Shown here: positions 5,055 to 5,351 of the stretch, one piece after another
How positions within the stretch are numbered: the stretch's first letter is position 1
How the letters are laid out: the number at the start of each line of letters is the position of its first letter
Assembly: GCA_937934635.1 (NCBI GenBank)
Contig: CALGZD010000326.1
Coordinates: 1 to 5,351, forward strand
Origin: an uncultured Deinococcales bacterium
Lineage (GTDB): Bacteria; Deinococcota; Deinococci; Deinococcales; Trueperaceae
Length of the DNA: 5,351 bases
Direction of reading: 5' to 3'
Notes under the pieces: model-generated
What the model saw: the letters and a program-made list of their open reading frames with translations, nothing else
Told to the model about the DNA's origin: nothing
Databases searched by the model: none
Translations under genes and position numbers: made by a program

Positions 5055-5136
5055 CAAATCTGAAGATTATCTTACAAATCTACATCATAATCTCATAGCC
5101 AGAGCAACTTTATCCTCTAGCATGTGTTTTGCGAGG

Positions 5137-5178
5137 AAAGAGACTGCGTTTTGGAGAACGCATACTCTTTGGGAGGAG
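5137..5178 (+). promoter_or_regulatory. Two-part leader hairpin abutting a strong Shine-Dalgarno
   Basis: AAAGAG (5137-5142) pairs with CTCTTT (5165-5170), and TGCGTT (5145-5150) pairs with AACGCA (5157-5162). The two stems are separated by a 2x2 internal loop and capped by TTGGAG. The hairpin ends exactly where GGGAGGAG (5171-5178) begins, ten bases before the ATG at 5189. Upstream TCCTC (5113-5117) could pair either with GAGGA at 5133-5137 or with the Shine-Dalgarno GAGGA at 5173-5177. The stems are seen in the sequence; a regulatory switch is inference. Confidence 0.45.
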
Positions 5179-5188
5179 CAAGGTTATT

Positions 5189-5351
5189 ATGTCTAGATTT
5201 GTAGTAGAGTTAGTCGATTACAGACGAGATAGAAAGGATAAGGTTTTAAAAGCCTTAGAGCGCACGCTTAAACTATCTGAGCGAAAAGCAGAACGACTAC
5301 TCGAAAGTTTACCAAGGGTTATTACAAAGCCTATTTCAGAACAAAAAGCAA
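5189..5351 (+). CDS. Protein with ribosomal L7/L12 C-terminal-like module (partial, 3' end off window)
   Basis: 54 codons are visible before the window ends. The product begins MSRFVVELVDYRRDRKDKVL and continues through two basic amphipathic helices (ALERTLKLSERKAERLLES) to LPRVITKPISEQKA. The order strand, KxKVLKAL helix, LSxRKAxxLLES helix, LPxVI strand, then SEQKA starting a helix, follows the C-terminal domain of L7/L12 (VxLVxxxxxKIxVIKxVRxxTxLGLKEAKxLVExxPxxxKxxxxKEEA). It is not L7/L12 itself, since the N-terminal dimerisation domain and hinge are missing. Such modules occur at the N-terminus of little-studied bacterial proteins. The start is supported by GGGAGGAG ten bases upstream, with AAGG closer. 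Role unknown. Confidence 0.75.
   Translation, partial: MSRFVVELVDYRRDRKDKVLKALERTLKLSERKAERLLESLPRVITKPISEQKA

Noticed and set aside
5000..5070. Possible small gene starting ATGTTACCTGAC
   Set aside because: It stops after ten codons and has no ribosome binding site.

Overview
The window looks like chromosomal DNA from a Gram-negative, AT-rich bacterium (GC judged by eye at about 40%). The evidence is an inner-membrane sensor kinase with a predicted periplasmic domain, a stand-alone receiver protein, and PdxT-type vitamin B6 synthesis. The lineage cannot be fixed. CTAG is not rare here (about 25 copies by eye), unlike in enteric bacteria, and the H-box region resembles kinases common in delta-proteobacteria and other environmental phyla. 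No transposase, integrase, phage gene, CRISPR array, tRNA or rRNA was seen.

Left part, minus strand. A 92-residue MoaD/ThiS-like sulfur-carrier protein ending in Gly-Gly (1004 to 726) is followed, after a 291-base spacer full of short direct repeats, by the first 144 codons of pdxT (434 to 1, running off the window). PdxT is the glutaminase subunit of pyridoxal 5'-phosphate synthase. Its usual partner pdxS is not next to it here.

Right part, plus strand. After a 202-base divergent spacer comes a 1021-residue hybrid histidine kinase (1207 to 4272): two membrane segments around a predicted periplasmic helical domain, a HAMP-like/coiled-coil linker, a GAF domain, a complete HisKA-HATPase core, and two C-terminal receiver-like domains. 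The first receiver keeps its likely phosphoacceptor Asp but carries an expanded Ser-Gln-Glu repeat in a loop. The second has His where the phosphoacceptor Asp should be. A 292-base repeat-rich spacer leads to a 128-residue single-domain response regulator of DivK/CheY type with all catalytic residues (4565 to 4951). Together they suggest a signalling pair in which a diffusible receiver may take over phosphorelay output. Last is the start of a gene (5189 to the edge) whose product resembles the C-terminal module of ribosomal protein L7/L12, preceded by a two-part hairpin and a strong Shine-Dalgarno sequence.

Two DNA-level patterns stand out. First, the octamer palindrome GCTCGAGC occurs four times, always inside genes and in three different codon phases, where far less than one copy is expected; this recalls highly iterated palindromes such as cyanobacterial HIP1. 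Second, the four spacers carry short direct repeats of differing sequence. In three of them these are tandem, with unit lengths of 8, 10, 13, 14, 15, 17 and 22 bases; the last spacer holds only a separated 9-base pair. A 9-base tandem repeat has also expanded inside the kinase gene. This suggests a genome prone to slippage or micro-duplication.
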